Source of the DNA: Euonymus europaeus
Taxonomy: Eukaryota > Streptophyta > Magnoliopsida > Celastrales > Celastraceae
Assembly: GCA_963580455.1 (NCBI GenBank)
Contig: OY756969.1
Coordinates: forward strand, 9,439,501-9,503,500
Direction: 5' to 3'
Length of the DNA: 64,000 bases
This document shows positions 46,924 to 58,558 of this stretch, piece after piece. Numbering within the stretch: position 1 is the stretch's first letter; each line of letters begins with the position of its first letter. Below the pieces are notes generated by a model that searched no databases, was not told the DNA's origin, and saw nothing but the letters and a program-made list of their open reading frames with translations. Made by a program: the position numbers and the translations under genes.

Positions 46924-47220
46924 ATTAGATGATACGAACTAAGCAAAGATTTTTTCAGAGAATTGTCCAGTTCATGAACCGGCAACCTTACTTTCCATTT
47001 GTTATGGGCTGGGAATAAGTTCTTCATCTTTTTTGACATCAAGTGTCCAAATCTTCTTGGTGAAAAGTCATGTATGTTGAGTAGTGAAAGGTCATCTTAA
47101 GAGTAGTATATATATATGTGTGTCTATATGCAATGAGAAGTAATAAAGAGTGACTTGAATAAAATATATATATGGTCTCCTCTCGTGCTCTAAATTTTCT
47201 ATCAGTGTATGTTGAGTAAG
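46924..47220 (+). repeat. Large copia element copy 2, LTR piece 3
   Basis: Matches 22140-22433 of copy 1 (shared TCATGTATGTTGAGTAGTGA and ATGGTCTCCTCT). It ends at GTAAG, the duplication of the Ogre-like insertion. Confidence 0.8.
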
Positions 47221-48608
47221 TGTTGTACCTCAATTTTTGCTCAAAGCTAGCCAAGAAGGATCTAAAATTAAAAGTGATATAAAGCCCCAAAGCATAGGTT
47301 GGATTATAGTTAAGTTTGGACCTAAATTAAAAATTCGAATTAAAATGGGAAATAAACCAATTTAAAGACACATGTATTAATTTAAACAATTGATACAATG
47401 AGCCTAATTGTTAGTACTTAAAAGTCTCGGCCCATTATTCAACTTGGACCCAAAAGCTCACTAAATTTTAGCCTCAATGAAACAAGCCCATTCGTGTCCA
47501 TTACCCAAGACTTTTAATAAGTTAAAGCTTGGCCCAGCCCAAGCTACCAAGTGATGCCCAAATTATAGAAAGGAGAGAAGATGGCTGCTAGTTGGAAGAA
47601 AGAGAAGAAACCGACAGAAAAAAGCAAAAGGAAGAAATTCAAAGGAGGAAGGTGACTGAATTTAAAAAAGGGCAGGGGGGCATCGAAAGTTTGAAAGATA
47701 GGGAGAGAGAGTGTAGAAATACAAAGAACACTTTGGCAAACAAAGAAAAGGAAGATTTAGGTTGACAATTAATGGCCGCAAATCTTGGTTTTTGAGGTGA
47801 GAGGTGAAATTTCGATTTGGGTTTTTGCTATAGATAGAGGAGGAAAGCGTTGGGTGAAGGGACCTAAAAATTTTCAGAAAAAAGGGAGGAACCAGAATTT
47901 TCGGGGAGAAAAACCAGATTTTTTAAAGGAAGAATTCTGGAATTTTGATGGGGAGAGGAAGGAGAATTTTCGGAACAAAAGAGAGGAAATTAAGAGAAGA
48001 TCTCCAATTGGTCAAGAGAATTTTTTTTGAGTGAAGTTCCAAAGAGGAGAACTTGGGGGCTGTTTTTGGCTCTTGAGGAAAAGAATTTCTGGAGTTGCAT
48101 TTTTGTGTGGGTAAGCTTCTTAGATTTGTTTGACATAGCTTGTTGCTTAAATTGAAATTTCGATAATATAGAGGTGAAAAGAGGAACCCATGTTTGCTCC
48201 TCCTACATGGTAGTTGTGCACCATTTTGTTTGTGTGTGTGTGGGTTGTGAATTTCTTGCACCTGAGTTAGTATAATTGGGATGTGTTCCATTGTGTTCCA
48301 TCCTTGAATATTGAGGCTGCCTTTGCATTATTGGTTAGCTAGTTGCTATAATCTATCTCTATGTGGCTTATATGTTCAAATGACTCATTCTGGTGGAAAG
48401 TTATATCATTGCATGTTTAGTTCTCATACCCTTTTAGGAAATTTAGATATACTTGTATGCTAAATATAATTAACGCTTCATGCATTGTTTAGTTGGAGAA
48501 AGTTATCTTTCATGTTTAGTTGGTTTGATCTAAGGAATAAGAATATTGTTTACTTTCAAGAAAATTCTGAGTTAGGTTCCTTTCATAGGAAAATATGTCG
48601 AACTTAAT

Positions 48609-49243
48609 GCTCCGTTTGTTTGATGGAAAATCAATTTTTGAAAAATATTTTCCTCACTTTATGGTGTTTGGGGATGGAAAATAAAAATAATAAGTTGAAA
48701 ATGTTATATAATCAACTCAATTTTAAGACTTTAAAAATGAAAAACAACTTCCCTTCTCAACTTTGGGATGTTGTTTTTCCCAAAACTATGAGCATGAATG
48801 TGAATATATTGAGTCACATATTTTTAACCCAATGCACATTTATGACCCGTAAAACTTTAACCAAGTTAATTTAGATTGTATTTCGCATACATATAAACAC
48901 ATACGTATTATATATATACATATACATATGTATGTATACACACAATAAAAGACATTTAACAATAAAAAATGATTTGTTCTAAAGAATTTTCATTACTGGC
49001 AATATTCTCTATATATATGTGTGTGTGTGTGAATATGAATTCATGTATATTCACATGAAACATACACACACATTTGTTGGTCAACACAATAAAAAGTGTT
49101 GTATTTCAAATTTTTAATTCCAAACAAACAAACAATGAAAAATATTAGTAATTTTTTTGTCCAAACACTAGAAATTAGTTGTTTTTACATGATATGTTTT
49201 TCTTTTTCCATGAGATGCTTATTTTTCGTCAAACAAACGGAGC
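48609..49243. mobile_element. MITE (hAT-like) inside the Ogre LTR
   Basis: Ends are inverted: GCTCCGTTTGTTTGATGGAA on the left and, reverse complemented, GCTCCGTTTGTTTGACGAAA on the right. The 635 bp interior is AT-rich without a transposase frame. Flanks CTTAAT and CTAAAT could be a mutated duplication. The equivalent MITE was not seen in the other LTR copies of this family. Confidence 0.75.
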
Positions 49244-50109
49244 CTAAATCTTTACTTCTTTTAACTTTTTGTGATGCTATTTATGAGACATGGGCTGTTT
49301 GGGAAAATGAGGAAGCTCATCGTGATGTTATTTACATAATACGGCTTTCTGTGAATTGTAGTATAAGCATAGGGGAAACATCACTGTGTATATGGTTAAT
49401 GGATATTCGTCATCAGTTTATATATATATATATTGCACATTGGTATTGTTCCTTCTGTATCGCATGCTATGATCAATTCATAAAGGAACTAGCTATAGAT
49501 TTCCCCTGTTAGTCGTTCACTGTCCTTAACGTCTTGCTCACCTCTAAATTTTTTTGAAATTGAGATATGTTAGCCACATCTGTGAATTAGTTTTGTAATC
49601 TAAGGCATGATGCTTTATTTGGTGTTATCTCATTCTTAGAAAGTATCATAATTAGCTATTTTGGGATTTTAAGTGTTCACTTGATTAGTAAATTATTGTG
49701 TGATGAATTGTGAGGATACATCCGACGACGGAACCGATCGGATAACATTGGATGTTTTCGATTGGATTCTTGAGGAAAATGATGGAATCCCTACCATTGG
49801 ATGGAAAAGAATTTAATGAAGTGCGGAGCCTTCGATACGATAACCATTTTTCGGTAATAAATCATTATTTTTAATCATACTAATTTAATAGTATGGTTGA
49901 AATGATAAATTGCCTAAATGAAAACGGGAATCGAGTCTCTCTTATGTGTGTTTTTTTTTATATGTTGATGATGTGTTTTATTTAAGATGTGTTTTTTCCA
50001 TGCTATGTGATTATGTGTTTAAATTGTATGATATAAAGTATAAATATATTTGAATCGGGATTTGCGATAATTCAATATCGTATAGTCCACACAAAAACTT
50101 GGTTCCCAA

Positions 50110-50322
50110 CATTTTAATTTCATTTTATTTTTATTTTTTTATCTTTTAATTTTATTTTTGTTTTATTTCTATTTCTATTTCAATTTTGTTTTTATTTTAT
50201 TTTTATTTTTCTTATCATTCTTATTTTATTTTTATTTTTATTTCATTTTTATTTTTATTTCATTTTCGTTTTATTTTTATTATCATTTCTTATTTTTATC
50301 TTTTATTTTTATTTTCGTTTTA

Positions 50323-50353
<31 letters not shown>

Positions 50354-50450
50354 TTTATTTTCGTTTTATTTTTATTTTTATTTCTATTTTTATTTTATTT
50401 TTATTTAATTTTCATTTTATTTTTATTTTTATTCTTATTTTATTTTTTAT
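50110..50450. repeat. (TTTTA)n-rich tract in the Ogre 5' LTR
   Basis: Long imperfect run of ATTTTT and ATTTTA units with CATTTTCG interruptions, at the same LTR position as 15775-16070 and 57170-57470. Confidence 0.8.
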
Positions 50451-50994
50451 GCTTTTCTAACGTTTATATTGTATATTTTCGTGGTGTATAAAAATTATAT
50501 CGAAAGTCTTTACCAACGATGAAATCGATTTGGGGTATGCATCGGATGCACCCTCTGAAAGATTCTTGAGGTGAGAGTGCTTCTAAGAAATTGGACCATT
50601 GGATGGAAAAATTTTGTGAACCTCAATATTAGACTTTCAATATAATTTTTATGTTTCCTAAAATTATTTTATTCAATTTTAACATAGTTTTTATCAAACT
50701 TATTTTTATCCTATTTCAATATATTTTTGTATAATAATTTTACTCTATATATGCTCCCTGTCATAATTAATTTTTTCTTAAAAATCATTTAATGGGATAA
50801 TGAAAGTTAAATTGGCAACTGTTTTTAAAACAGACGTTGTGGGGTGCCTCACACCTTCCCCGTACGTAACAAACTCATTTACCCATTTTTCTGGATTTTC
50901 GCAGACCAAATTATTTTTCGGTGATCAATTGCACCTATTACAATTGGTGGCGACTCTTCTTTTTAAATTCACTTTCGCAAAACCGGTTGCGACA

Positions 50995-51733
50995 ATTGGC
51001 GACTCTGCTGGGGAGGACTAGTTTTTTAAAATGTATATATATATTTCTCTAAAAAAAACTAGTGAGTTGGGCCAATTAAATTTAGTTTTTCTTATCCCAT
51101 TATTTGATTTTGTTGTTTTTAATTACATATATGTGGTGTTTTATTTTCCTAAATTTTTGATTGATATGTTCTTATTATTATTTTCTTCTTTTTCTAAAAA
51201 AAATGTGTTGAATGTTGATATGTTTGTGAGTTTTTATTGTCCTCACACATTGTGCACGATACCTTTTCATGAGTCCAACAACTCGGGCTCAAAACCCTTA
51301 GGAGAGGATGAAGTAAACGAACCTTCGAGGGATTCTAATCCCCGTGCAGGCTCGTGAAAAATCCTCACTCGACCCACTCCTCTATTAAGAGGGACCCAGG
51401 CTATTCCAGCAATGGACACTGGCGGGGAAATAAGTCGGGAGCCTAGATTATCTATAACCAATGACCATAGAGTTGTAGGACACAGGAAACTACTTCTAAC
51501 CTTATTTTGTGGTACATATTGTTGTTATGCTTGTACATACATGATTCTACTTTGTTGGTATATATGATGTTTTACTTTATTGTATATATATGATTCTGCT
51601 TTGTACATATGTGAGTTGGTATGAAATTTTGTTTATATATACATAGTTTTTTGTACATATGTGTATTCTTGATCTTGTTCACCTTTTTCATCGTTTTCAA
51701 CTTGCATTGCATATATAGGAATCTTGGACATTA
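50995..51733 (+). promoter_or_regulatory. Primer-binding site and leader of the Ogre-like element
   Basis: The LTR end at 50994 is followed by A and then TTGGCGACTCTGCTGGGG (50996-51013), which fits a primer-binding site complementary to the 3' end of a plant tRNA, probably tRNA-Arg as in Ogre elements (recalled, not checked). The remaining 720 bases up to ORF1 are untranslated leader with no clear gene. Confidence 0.75.
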
Positions 51734-53434
51734 TTGGAATCGAGACATTATTCGGAATTCATGGGCTTGCAAAGCAGTACTGTGTCAATTGAGACGATGG
51801 AGCGTGGGATGCTAGATATTGAAGAAGTAATCAGAGAATCACAGTGGGGACAAAAACAGCATGGAGATGGCCTTCACCCTAGTGAAAATGTACAATTACC
51901 TCCTGTGAAAAGTATAGAATTCGACAGATTTGATCTCAAAGAAATCAGAGATTTATGGAATAGTATATCCGTGGAAAGACACCATGTATTCAATGCAAAA
52001 TTTGGTCATATTGCATATCTATGTGCTGTAGCTATTGATGTGCCTCTGCTAGAAGCAATGATGAGTTTTTTCAATCCATCATATCATTGTTTTACTTTGG
52101 GGATCTATGATTTAACTCCTACTTTGGAAGAATATGAAGAATTGCTGAAAATTCCAAAAGAAATCTCAAAGGTGTACTCGGGGCGAAAGGCAGGGGTTAA
52201 AGGCACATTGTCTAAAATTCTGGGAATTCACAAGTCTGAGTTTGAGAAGGAGATAAAAGAAAAAGGAGCAAAAAGTGGTGAGTGCATATCTTGCAACTTT
52301 CTCATTCAGCATATTCGGGCCCATCTGAAAGATGATAAGATCTTTCCAGCTCTAGCCCTATTGATATATGGGACTGTCATTTTTCCAAAGGTAAAAGGAT
52401 ACGTGGATGGACAGGTGATCATTTTCTTTGAGCAATACTTGAATGGTGCTGATCCAATTCCGTCTATATTGGCTGAGACTTTCCGAGTACTGAAATACTG
52501 TAGAGAACAGGGCAAGGGGCAATTCAGAGCCTGTGCAGAGTTGTTGAAAATCTGGATAATGGGGCATCTTCCAGCACTTCCTCAATTCGGCTATCCTACA
52601 ATAAAATTTTCAAGAACATACATGAGGTATAGTAGTCCTGTTGCAGAATTCGCAGCTGCTGAATGGCCTAAGAGAACACCCGGCACAGAAAAGTGGAAGG
52701 AGTTCTTATTGACATTAGATGATGTTATATGGAAAGCACCGTGGATAGGTACCGGAGCCGCCATCTATCGATGTGGGAGTTATCCATGGGTTCCCCTATT
52801 GGGGTTATGGGGAGCCATTGCATATGCTCCTGCATTGGCATTGAGGCAGCTGACACATAAACAATTTATCCCTATGACTCATGGGTTGGCAGAGTTTGCT
52901 TTCGATTATGGAAGTGGAAGAATGGAAGAGATCAGGAAAATTTTGGAATCATGGAAGCAGGTTCAACAAGTTAAAAGAGGAATTTATCGAGGGAATACCA
53001 GTGAAGGATACCAGGTCTGGCAAGCAAACAGGAAGAAGGGATGCATTACACCGGTAATCCAAAGTTTTACAATCCCAATACACACCTTCGATGGGCCTGT
53101 AGATTACATGGCGAAAAATCAGATGAAATGTGAGTTAGAGAGTGCAAAAATCAGCCAGGAGAATATCTTGCTAAAAGCCCAATTGGAGGAAAGACAAAAT
53201 CCCTCTGGTGATCTACACACACAGAAAGAGCAATGGGAAATGGAAAGAAGAGAATGGATGGTAAAAGTGGCCAGAGCAGAGGAGAAAGCACAGCAGGCTG
53301 AAAAAAGAATAGAAAAATTAGAAATTGCTAGGCAGAATCAAATGACAAGGCTGAGAGAAGAAGAGATCTTGAAATACCGAACTTCAGTTGAAGCAGCAAA
53401 AGCTAAGCATGACAGAGAATATAGTAGACTGTGA
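51734..53434 (+). CDS. Ogre-type extra ORF1 protein, truncated by stop
   Basis: 566 codons, beginning MESRHYSEFMGLQ; the Met at 51762 (MGLQSSTVSIE) is an alternative start. The domain reads IRDLWNSISVERHHVFNAKF and GHIAYLCAVAIDVPLLEAMM, then FTLGIYDLTPTLEEYEELL, a pattern found in the plant-specific ORF1 of Tat/Ogre elements. Around residues 200-330 the chain includes hydrophobic and aromatic segments, and the last 120 residues are a charged coiled coil (QWEMERREWMVKVARAEEKA). A TGA at 53432 cuts the coil; the same frame continues past it as EAYLILELQKEKANQKARKM and past a TAA at 53579. The protein's role in the element is unknown. Confidence 0.8.
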   Translation: MESRHYSEFMGLQSSTVSIETMERGMLDIEEVIRESQWGQKQHGDGLHPSENVQLPPVKSIEFDRFDLKEIRDLWNSISVERHHVFNAKFGHIAYLCAVAIDVPLLEAMMSFFNPSYHCFTLGIYDLTPTLEEYEELLKIPKEISKVYSGRKAGVKGTLSKILGIHKSEFEKEIKEKGAKSGECISCNFLIQHIRAHLKDDKIFPALALLIYGTVIFPKVKGYVDGQVIIFFEQYLNGADPIPSILAETFRVLKYCREQGKGQFRACAELLKIWIMGHLPALPQFGYPTIKFSRTYMRYSSPVAEFAAAEWPKRTPGTEKWKEFLLTLDDVIWKAPWIGTGAAIYRCGSYPWVPLLGLWGAIAYAPALALRQLTHKQFIPMTHGLAEFAFDYGSGRMEEIRKILESWKQVQQVKRGIYRGNTSEGYQVWQANRKKGCITPVIQSFTIPIHTFDGPVDYMAKNQMKCELESAKISQENILLKAQLEERQNPSGDLHTQKEQWEMERREWMVKVARAEEKAQQAEKRIEKLEIARQNQMTRLREEEILKYRTSVEAAKAKHDREYSRL

Positions 53435-54020
53435 GAGGCATATTTGATACTGGAACTTCAAAAAGAAAAGGCCAATCAAAAAGCTAGGAAGATGGAAAAG
53501 GTGGTTTTTGAACGGGAAGAAGTAAATCATACGCAAGGTATCGCTGCAAGAGACCATAAAATTCAATGGCTAGAGAAATAATTAACCAGACAAAGGGAGA
53601 TGAATCTTACCCAAAGAGCAACATTTGAAGTTGAACAGAGACACTTATTGGAAGAAGGAGAGTCTCTAAGGCTAGAAATACAAGCCTGGACTCATCGTCA
53701 CCGAAAGTTAATGCAGAAGGAGGTAGATTTTGATAGAATGGCAGAAGCGTACATGAAGGAAAAAACATGTCGGTTTAGAGGAAGAGGTAGAGCAAATACA
53801 TCAACAAGTGGATCAAGCCCGTGTGAGATTTCGGTATTATCAAGACAAAGCGGCGGAACGGATTGAAGAGATCAATACCTTAACAAATGCATACCAGGAT
53901 AAGAGAGTGACACATACAGTTTGCTGGACACATTATGGAGGATTCAAGAGGAGTTTATGTACTTTGCTTACAATCTTCGAAACTGAAACGATGTACTCAA
54001 AAATTAAATATTTGAAAGTG
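53435..54020 (+). pseudogene. Continuation of Ogre ORF1 coiled coil after stop codons
   Basis: In frame with ORF1: ELQKEKANQKARKMEKVVFE, then TAA at 53579, then REMNLTQRATFEVEQRHLLE. After about 53790 the frame becomes RGRGRANTSTSG and ends; another frame (KAAERIEEINTLTNAYQDK) looks like the original, so a frameshift is likely there. The original ORF1 was probably about 700 residues. Confidence 0.65.
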
Positions 54021-54233
54021 CTATGAATAATGAATAATTTCACGAGGTCCAATATTGTCCAAGATTTCCATCATTATACATTCTTCTTAATTAAATTATC
54101 ATATTTTGCATACATTCTTACAATTTTTTTTTTCATTTGCATATGAAGAGGTTTTCAAAAATCAAACAAAATTGCACCAACAAAAAGTCAAGGCCATCCC
54201 TATAACACTCGCTCGCAATCGAGATTCACTACA

Positions 54234-55280
54234 ATGACAGAGCCAACAGAAAGTGAGCAGCAACTAAATATGGAGATAGCAGAACTAAAAGAACAACTCA
54301 GTATGCTAATGAAACAGATGGCTGACAAGGGGAAGATGGAAGAGAATTCTCCAGGGGACAGTAAAGGGTCAGAATGTCAAGCTAAAAAGGATCCCCATAA
54401 TGTTGATTCTTCTCTTTTTAAGGTCGAAGGGTTAAAGGTAGGGAATGTTACTCCGAAGAAACAAATTGAAGAGGACAATATTGCACGCCTCAAGAAAATG
54501 GAGCACTGGATGAGGTCAGAAAAGGGGTTCGAGGCTCCAGGGACTTTAAGTTCAGGAAGTTTATGTTTGGTAAAAGATTTACACATCCCATCAGATTTCA
54601 AGCTTCCGACATTTTCCATCTTCAATGGTTCAGGGGTGCCTCTGGATCATTTAACCATGTACTGTAGAAGGATGCATCCGTACATTGGGGATGATAAAAT
54701 GCTGATACACTTCTTTCAAGACAGTCTGACAGGTGCTGCTGAACGATGGTTCAATAGCTTAAATCCTTCGATGGTCGCAACGTGGGAGGATTTGGCTGAG
54801 CTATCCACCGAGCACTACAAGCATAATGTTGCAAAGATCCCAACCCTATTTGATCTTCAGAATACAGTGATGGGGGAGGGAGAAAGTTTCAGAGACTATG
54901 CATACCGGTGGAGAGATTTGGCTAGTCAGATAACCCCACCGTTGTCGGAAAGAGATTTGGTAGACGCATTCCTGGACGCGCTTCAAGAGCCATACTCATC
55001 AAAGATGGTTGGAGGAGGTTACGCAGGGATATCAGAAGCCATCTATGCCGGAGAGCGAGTAGAGCGAGGCATAAGAAAAGGAAGTATCATCATCAATTTC
55101 GACAAGCTTGATATGTCGAAAGGGGGAAAAGGAAAAAAGAAAGAGAGTGAGGTGCACAATGTCAGCATGAGTTATAATCAGCCATCTTATAATTCTCCTG
55201 TGTCTGATTATCGACCTCGAAGCAACACGCCGAGAGCATCACATTACCCAGCTTCCAATCAATATCACCAGTCTCCATGA
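54234..55280 (+). CDS. Ogre-like gag protein, truncated by stop
   Basis: 348 codons starting MTEPTESEQQLNMEIAELKE with an N-terminal coiled coil. The retrotransposon gag domain lies at about residues 125-280: LPTFSIFNGSGVPLDHLTMY, AAERWFNSLNPSMVATWEDL and ERDLVDAFLDALQEPYSSKM are typical capsid-like segments. A basic KKGKGKKKESE stretch follows. A TGA at 55278 cuts the frame, which would continue SNYFPPNSPSQRPRYQNSPP toward a zinc-knuckle-like region. It packages element RNA in active relatives. Confidence 0.88.
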   Translation: MTEPTESEQQLNMEIAELKEQLSMLMKQMADKGKMEENSPGDSKGSECQAKKDPHNVDSSLFKVEGLKVGNVTPKKQIEEDNIARLKKMEHWMRSEKGFEAPGTLSSGSLCLVKDLHIPSDFKLPTFSIFNGSGVPLDHLTMYCRRMHPYIGDDKMLIHFFQDSLTGAAERWFNSLNPSMVATWEDLAELSTEHYKHNVAKIPTLFDLQNTVMGEGESFRDYAYRWRDLASQITPPLSERDLVDAFLDALQEPYSSKMVGGGYAGISEAIYAGERVERGIRKGSIIINFDKLDMSKGGKGKKKESEVHNVSMSYNQPSYNSPVSDYRPRSNTPRASHYPASNQYHQSP

Positions 55281-56772
55281 AGCAATTATTTCCCACCAAA
55301 CTCACCAAGCCAACGTCCACGTTATCAAAACTCCCCACCTAATAGGACCAGAGAGCATTTTGACCCTATCCCTATAACCTACATTGAATGTTTCAATAAA
55401 CTGCAAGAGCAGGGAGCTATCACGCCTATTCCTGGGAGAGTTTATTCACTGCCTTATCCACCTTGGTACAAGTAAGATGCCACTTGTTTATATCATAGAG
55501 GTGTGTCAGGGCATTCGACAGAGGATTGCTTTCCACTGAAACGAATAGTGCAGGGAATGGTGGAGGCAAATTGGCTAAATATTGATGCCATCGAGAAGCC
55601 TAGTGTAAATGATAACCCACTTCCTAACCATACGGATGGGGTTTACGCCGTGGATAAAGATGATATTATAATAAGGATGTTTGACGGGTCATGACGCCAA
55701 TGCCGGTGTTGTTGGAAGTTCTCTTAATGGATGGACTCATCCAAACGAAGGGCTTGAGCTTAGCTTCAGTTACGAGGGGTATCAAGAGGAGGAATATTGT
55801 GAATTTCACAAGGGAGTGCGAGGCCACTCAATTGAAAGATGTTTCAGTTTTAGAAAGAAGGTACAATTGTTGATGGACGGTAAGAAAATTATGGTAGGAA
55901 AAAGCCACAAAGAACAGAGAGAGGTGAACATGACTAATGAAGGATTTTATCAAGGTCCAAAAAAAAAAGGACTTCCAAAGTCAATTGTTCTTCAGTATTA
56001 CGTAGAAGATGATCTAAGGAAGAAGGGTCAATTGCCACAGTTGGCATACACCAACAATAGAGAGGTTCCCTGGAACTATGAGAAAGGAAAAGTTGAGGTG
56101 TCTGTGGATAATATCTCCGGGGTGAGTGGAGTCACCAGGACAGGCAGAGTTTTTGCTCGGGCTGATCTTACGGAGATAGAGGCAGATAAAAAGAGAAAAG
56201 GGAAGGCAATAATAAGGGCAAACGACATGGGTATGAAAGAAGACCCAATAGTTTGCCCAGATGAGACGAAAAAAGTAGTTACAGAGGATGAGATTCAAGA
56301 ATTCTTGAAGATAGTACGGCAGAGTGAGTGCATGGTAATAGATCAGCTAAAAAAGACTCCAGCAAAAATATCCATTCTAGAGTTAATCTTAAGTTCTGAG
56401 CCGCATCGGCAAGTCTTGTTGAGGATGCTCAATTAGGCATATGTAACAGAAAAGATCCCTGTAGATTCATTTGATGGGATTATAGGGAATGTGTTGGCCA
56501 CCCATTTGATGCATGAAGGTAGAATGTACATTGTCAAAGGACAGATAGAATGGATGGTTGCTAGCTTGTCCAACCATGTTGATGCGCCCATAGATGGAAT
56601 TGAAAGTTCTTTCCAATCATTTGAGATTGCTGCGGCGAGTCTGGTCAAGGAAGGGGAGTTGGTTAAAAAATCAGGAGTGTCAAGGGTTACCAGATCCGTG
56701 GTGACCACGATGTTGCAGAATGGTTTTCATCCGGGAAAAGGCATGGGAAAATTATTGTGTGATGAATTGTGA
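55281..56772 (+). pseudogene. Ogre gag C-terminus and protease-to-RT linker with G-patch, protease core deleted
   Basis: Three frames. ATCLYHRGVSGHSTEDCFPL and EYCEFHKGVRGHSIERCFSF are zinc-knuckle-like motifs (C-X2-H). The second frame (55681-56436) ends LELILSSEPHRQVLLRMLN, then a TAG, then AYVTEKIPVDSFDGIIGNVL, the segment that normally precedes the aspartic protease. The DSG or DTG active-site segment is missing: GIIGNVLATH joins directly to MHEGRMYIVKGQIEWMVASL, which normally follows protease. The last block ends VTTMLQNGFHPGKGMGKLL, a G-patch-like motif. After GMGK the sequence enters the 3' LTR at about 56752. Breaks: stops at 55278, 55474 and 56434 and a frame change near 55690. Confidence 0.75.
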
Positions 56773-58011
56773 GGATACATCCAACGACGGAACCAATCGG
56801 ATAACATTGGATGTTTTCGATTGGATTCTTGAGGAAAATGATGGAATCCCTACCATTGGATGGAAAAGGATTTAATGAAGTGCGGAGCCTTCGATACGAT
56901 AACCATCTTTCGGTAATAAATCATTATTTTTAATCATACTAATTTAATAGTATGGTTGAAATGATAAATTGCCTAAATAAAAACGGGAACCGAGTCTCTC
57001 TTATGTGCTTTTTTTTTATATGTTGATGATGTGTTTTATTTAAGTTGTGTTTTTTCCATGCTATGTGATTATGTGTTTAAATTGTATGATATAAAGTATA
57101 AATATATTTGAATCGGGATTTGCGATAATTCAATATCGTATAGTCCACACAAAAACTCGGTTCCCAACATTTTAATTTCATTTTATTTTATTTTATTATC
57201 TTTTAATTTTATTTTTGTTTTAATTTTATTTTTATTTTTGTTATAATTTTTATTTTATTTTATTTTTATTTTTATTTTTATTTCAATTTTATTTTTATTT
57301 CATTTTCGTTTTATTTTTATTATCATTTCTTATTTTTATCTTTCATTTTTATTTTCGTTTTATTTTTATTTTTATTTTTATTTTCGTTTTATTTTTATTT
57401 CTATTTCAATTTTATTTTTATTTAATTTTCGTTTTATATTTATTTTTATATTTATTTTATTTTTTATGCTTTTCTAACGTTTATATTGTATATTTTCGTG
57501 GTATATAAAAATTATATCGAAAGTCTTTACCTTCGATGGAATCGATTTGGGGTATGCATCAGATGCACCCTCTGAAAGACTCTTGAGGTGAGAGTGCTTC
57601 TAAGAAATTGGACCATTGGATGGAAAAATTCTGTGAACCTCAATATTAGACTTTCAATATAATTTTTCTGTTTCCTAAAATTATTTTATTCAATTTTAAC
57701 ATAGTTTTTATCAAACTTATTTTTATCCTATTTCAATATATTTTTGTATAATAATTGTACTCTATATATGATCCCCGTCATAATTAATTTTTTCTTGAAA
57801 ATCATTTAATGGGATAATGAAAGTTAAATTGGCAACTGTTTTTAAAACAGACGTTGTGGGGTGTCTCACACCTTCCCCGTACGTAACAAACTCACTTACC
57901 CATTTTTCTGGATTTTCGCAGACCAAATTATTTTTTGGTGACCAATTGCACCTATTACAATTGGTGGCGACTCTTCTTTTTAAATTCCCTTTCGCAAAAC
58001 CGGTTGCGACA
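56752..58011 (+). repeat. Truncated 3' LTR of the Ogre-like element
   Basis: Matches 49689-50994 of the 5' LTR through to the GGTTGCGACA end, but the first 2.47 kb of the LTR are missing. Includes the (TTTTA)n tract at 57170-57470. The junction with the coding part lies within AAATTATTGTGTGATG. The GTAAG duplication follows. Confidence 0.88.
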
Positions 58012-58128
58012 GTAAGCATCCGCACAAAGTCTTGCTCATATTGTGGTTTTCCACTATTGGTGCACTAGCGTCGTGATGACTGATGACTGTTTAAGTGGTG
58101 TGATGCAAGACATGCAAGGCACATAGTG
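58012..58128 (+). repeat. Large copia element copy 2, LTR piece 4
   Basis: Matches 22429-22545 of copy 1 (shared CGTCGTGATGACTGATGACT with one difference) and ends at TAGTG, duplication of the next insertion. Confidence 0.75.
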
Positions 58129-58558
58129 TGATGCAGGAGCCATAGGCCAAATGGCGAGTGACACTCAATTGACAGATGCTGAAAGAGGCACTTTGCAGCC
58201 TGATCCTAGTCTGCCACGGGACCCACCCCTGACACATACTAAGGCTACACAAGCCAAGTCACAGATTCGAACTACGAGTCTAAAAGAGATTATGAACAAT
58301 TGATGTCCGTTATTTTGGTCAAAGTCAATTCGACCGTTGGTTATAGCCGTTGTGATTTATGTGTTTCTTTTAAGTACTTTGTCTGCGCTAGCTAAAAAAG
58401 TAGTTTTTGGAGAACTTAGAAGTTTCTCTTCGGAGAAGTGGCTTGCCACCAGTACCTTTTGAAATCTTGTTGATGTATTTTTGATCTACTGTTTCTAAAC
58501 ATAATCTTAGTGTGGTTTTTCCTTCATCAACAATTCTGTCTTCTTGGTTGCTGCATCA
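58129..58558 (+). mobile_element. 430 bp solo LTR
   Basis: Begins TGATGCAGGAGCC and ends GGTTGCTGCATCA, with TG...CA termini and a short terminal inverted repeat. TAGTG pentamers flank it (58124-58128 and 58559-58563). No internal coding region. Length and ends suit a copia solo LTR; orientation is inferred only from the TG start. Confidence 0.85.

Larger units (their letters stand above)
47221..50994 (+). repeat. 5' LTR of the Ogre-like element
   Basis: 3774 bp. Related to the solo LTR at 13421-16614 over its whole length but longer, in part because it contains the MITE at 48609-49243. It carries the (TTTTA)n tract at 50110-50450. Open frames in that tract (Phe/Tyr/Leu-only translations) are artefacts. 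Confidence 0.9.
47221..58011 (+). mobile_element. Tat/Ogre-like Ty3/gypsy element with pol deleted
   Basis: 10.8 kb element flanked by GTAAG pentamers (47216-47220 and 58012-58016). The 5' LTR is 47221-50994 (TGTTGTACCTC...GGTTGCGACA). A primer-binding site TTGGCGACTCTGCTGGGG follows. Order is then leader, an extra ORF1 (51734-53434), gag (54234-55280) and gag/protease-linker remnants to 56772. The protease core, reverse transcriptase, RNase H and integrase are absent, and the 3' LTR is truncated to its last 1.26 kb (56752-58011). An ORF ahead of gag together with very long LTRs is characteristic of Tat/Ogre lineages. The copy is non-autonomous. Confidence 0.9.

Noticed and set aside
49096..49512. 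138-codon open frame
   Set aside because: Crosses the right end of a MITE into LTR sequence, so it cannot be an ancestral coding frame.
50158..50491. Two overlapping open frames of about 100 codons made of Phe, Tyr, Leu and Ile
   Set aside because: They translate the (TTTTA)n tract of an LTR; the same tract occurs in two other LTR copies.
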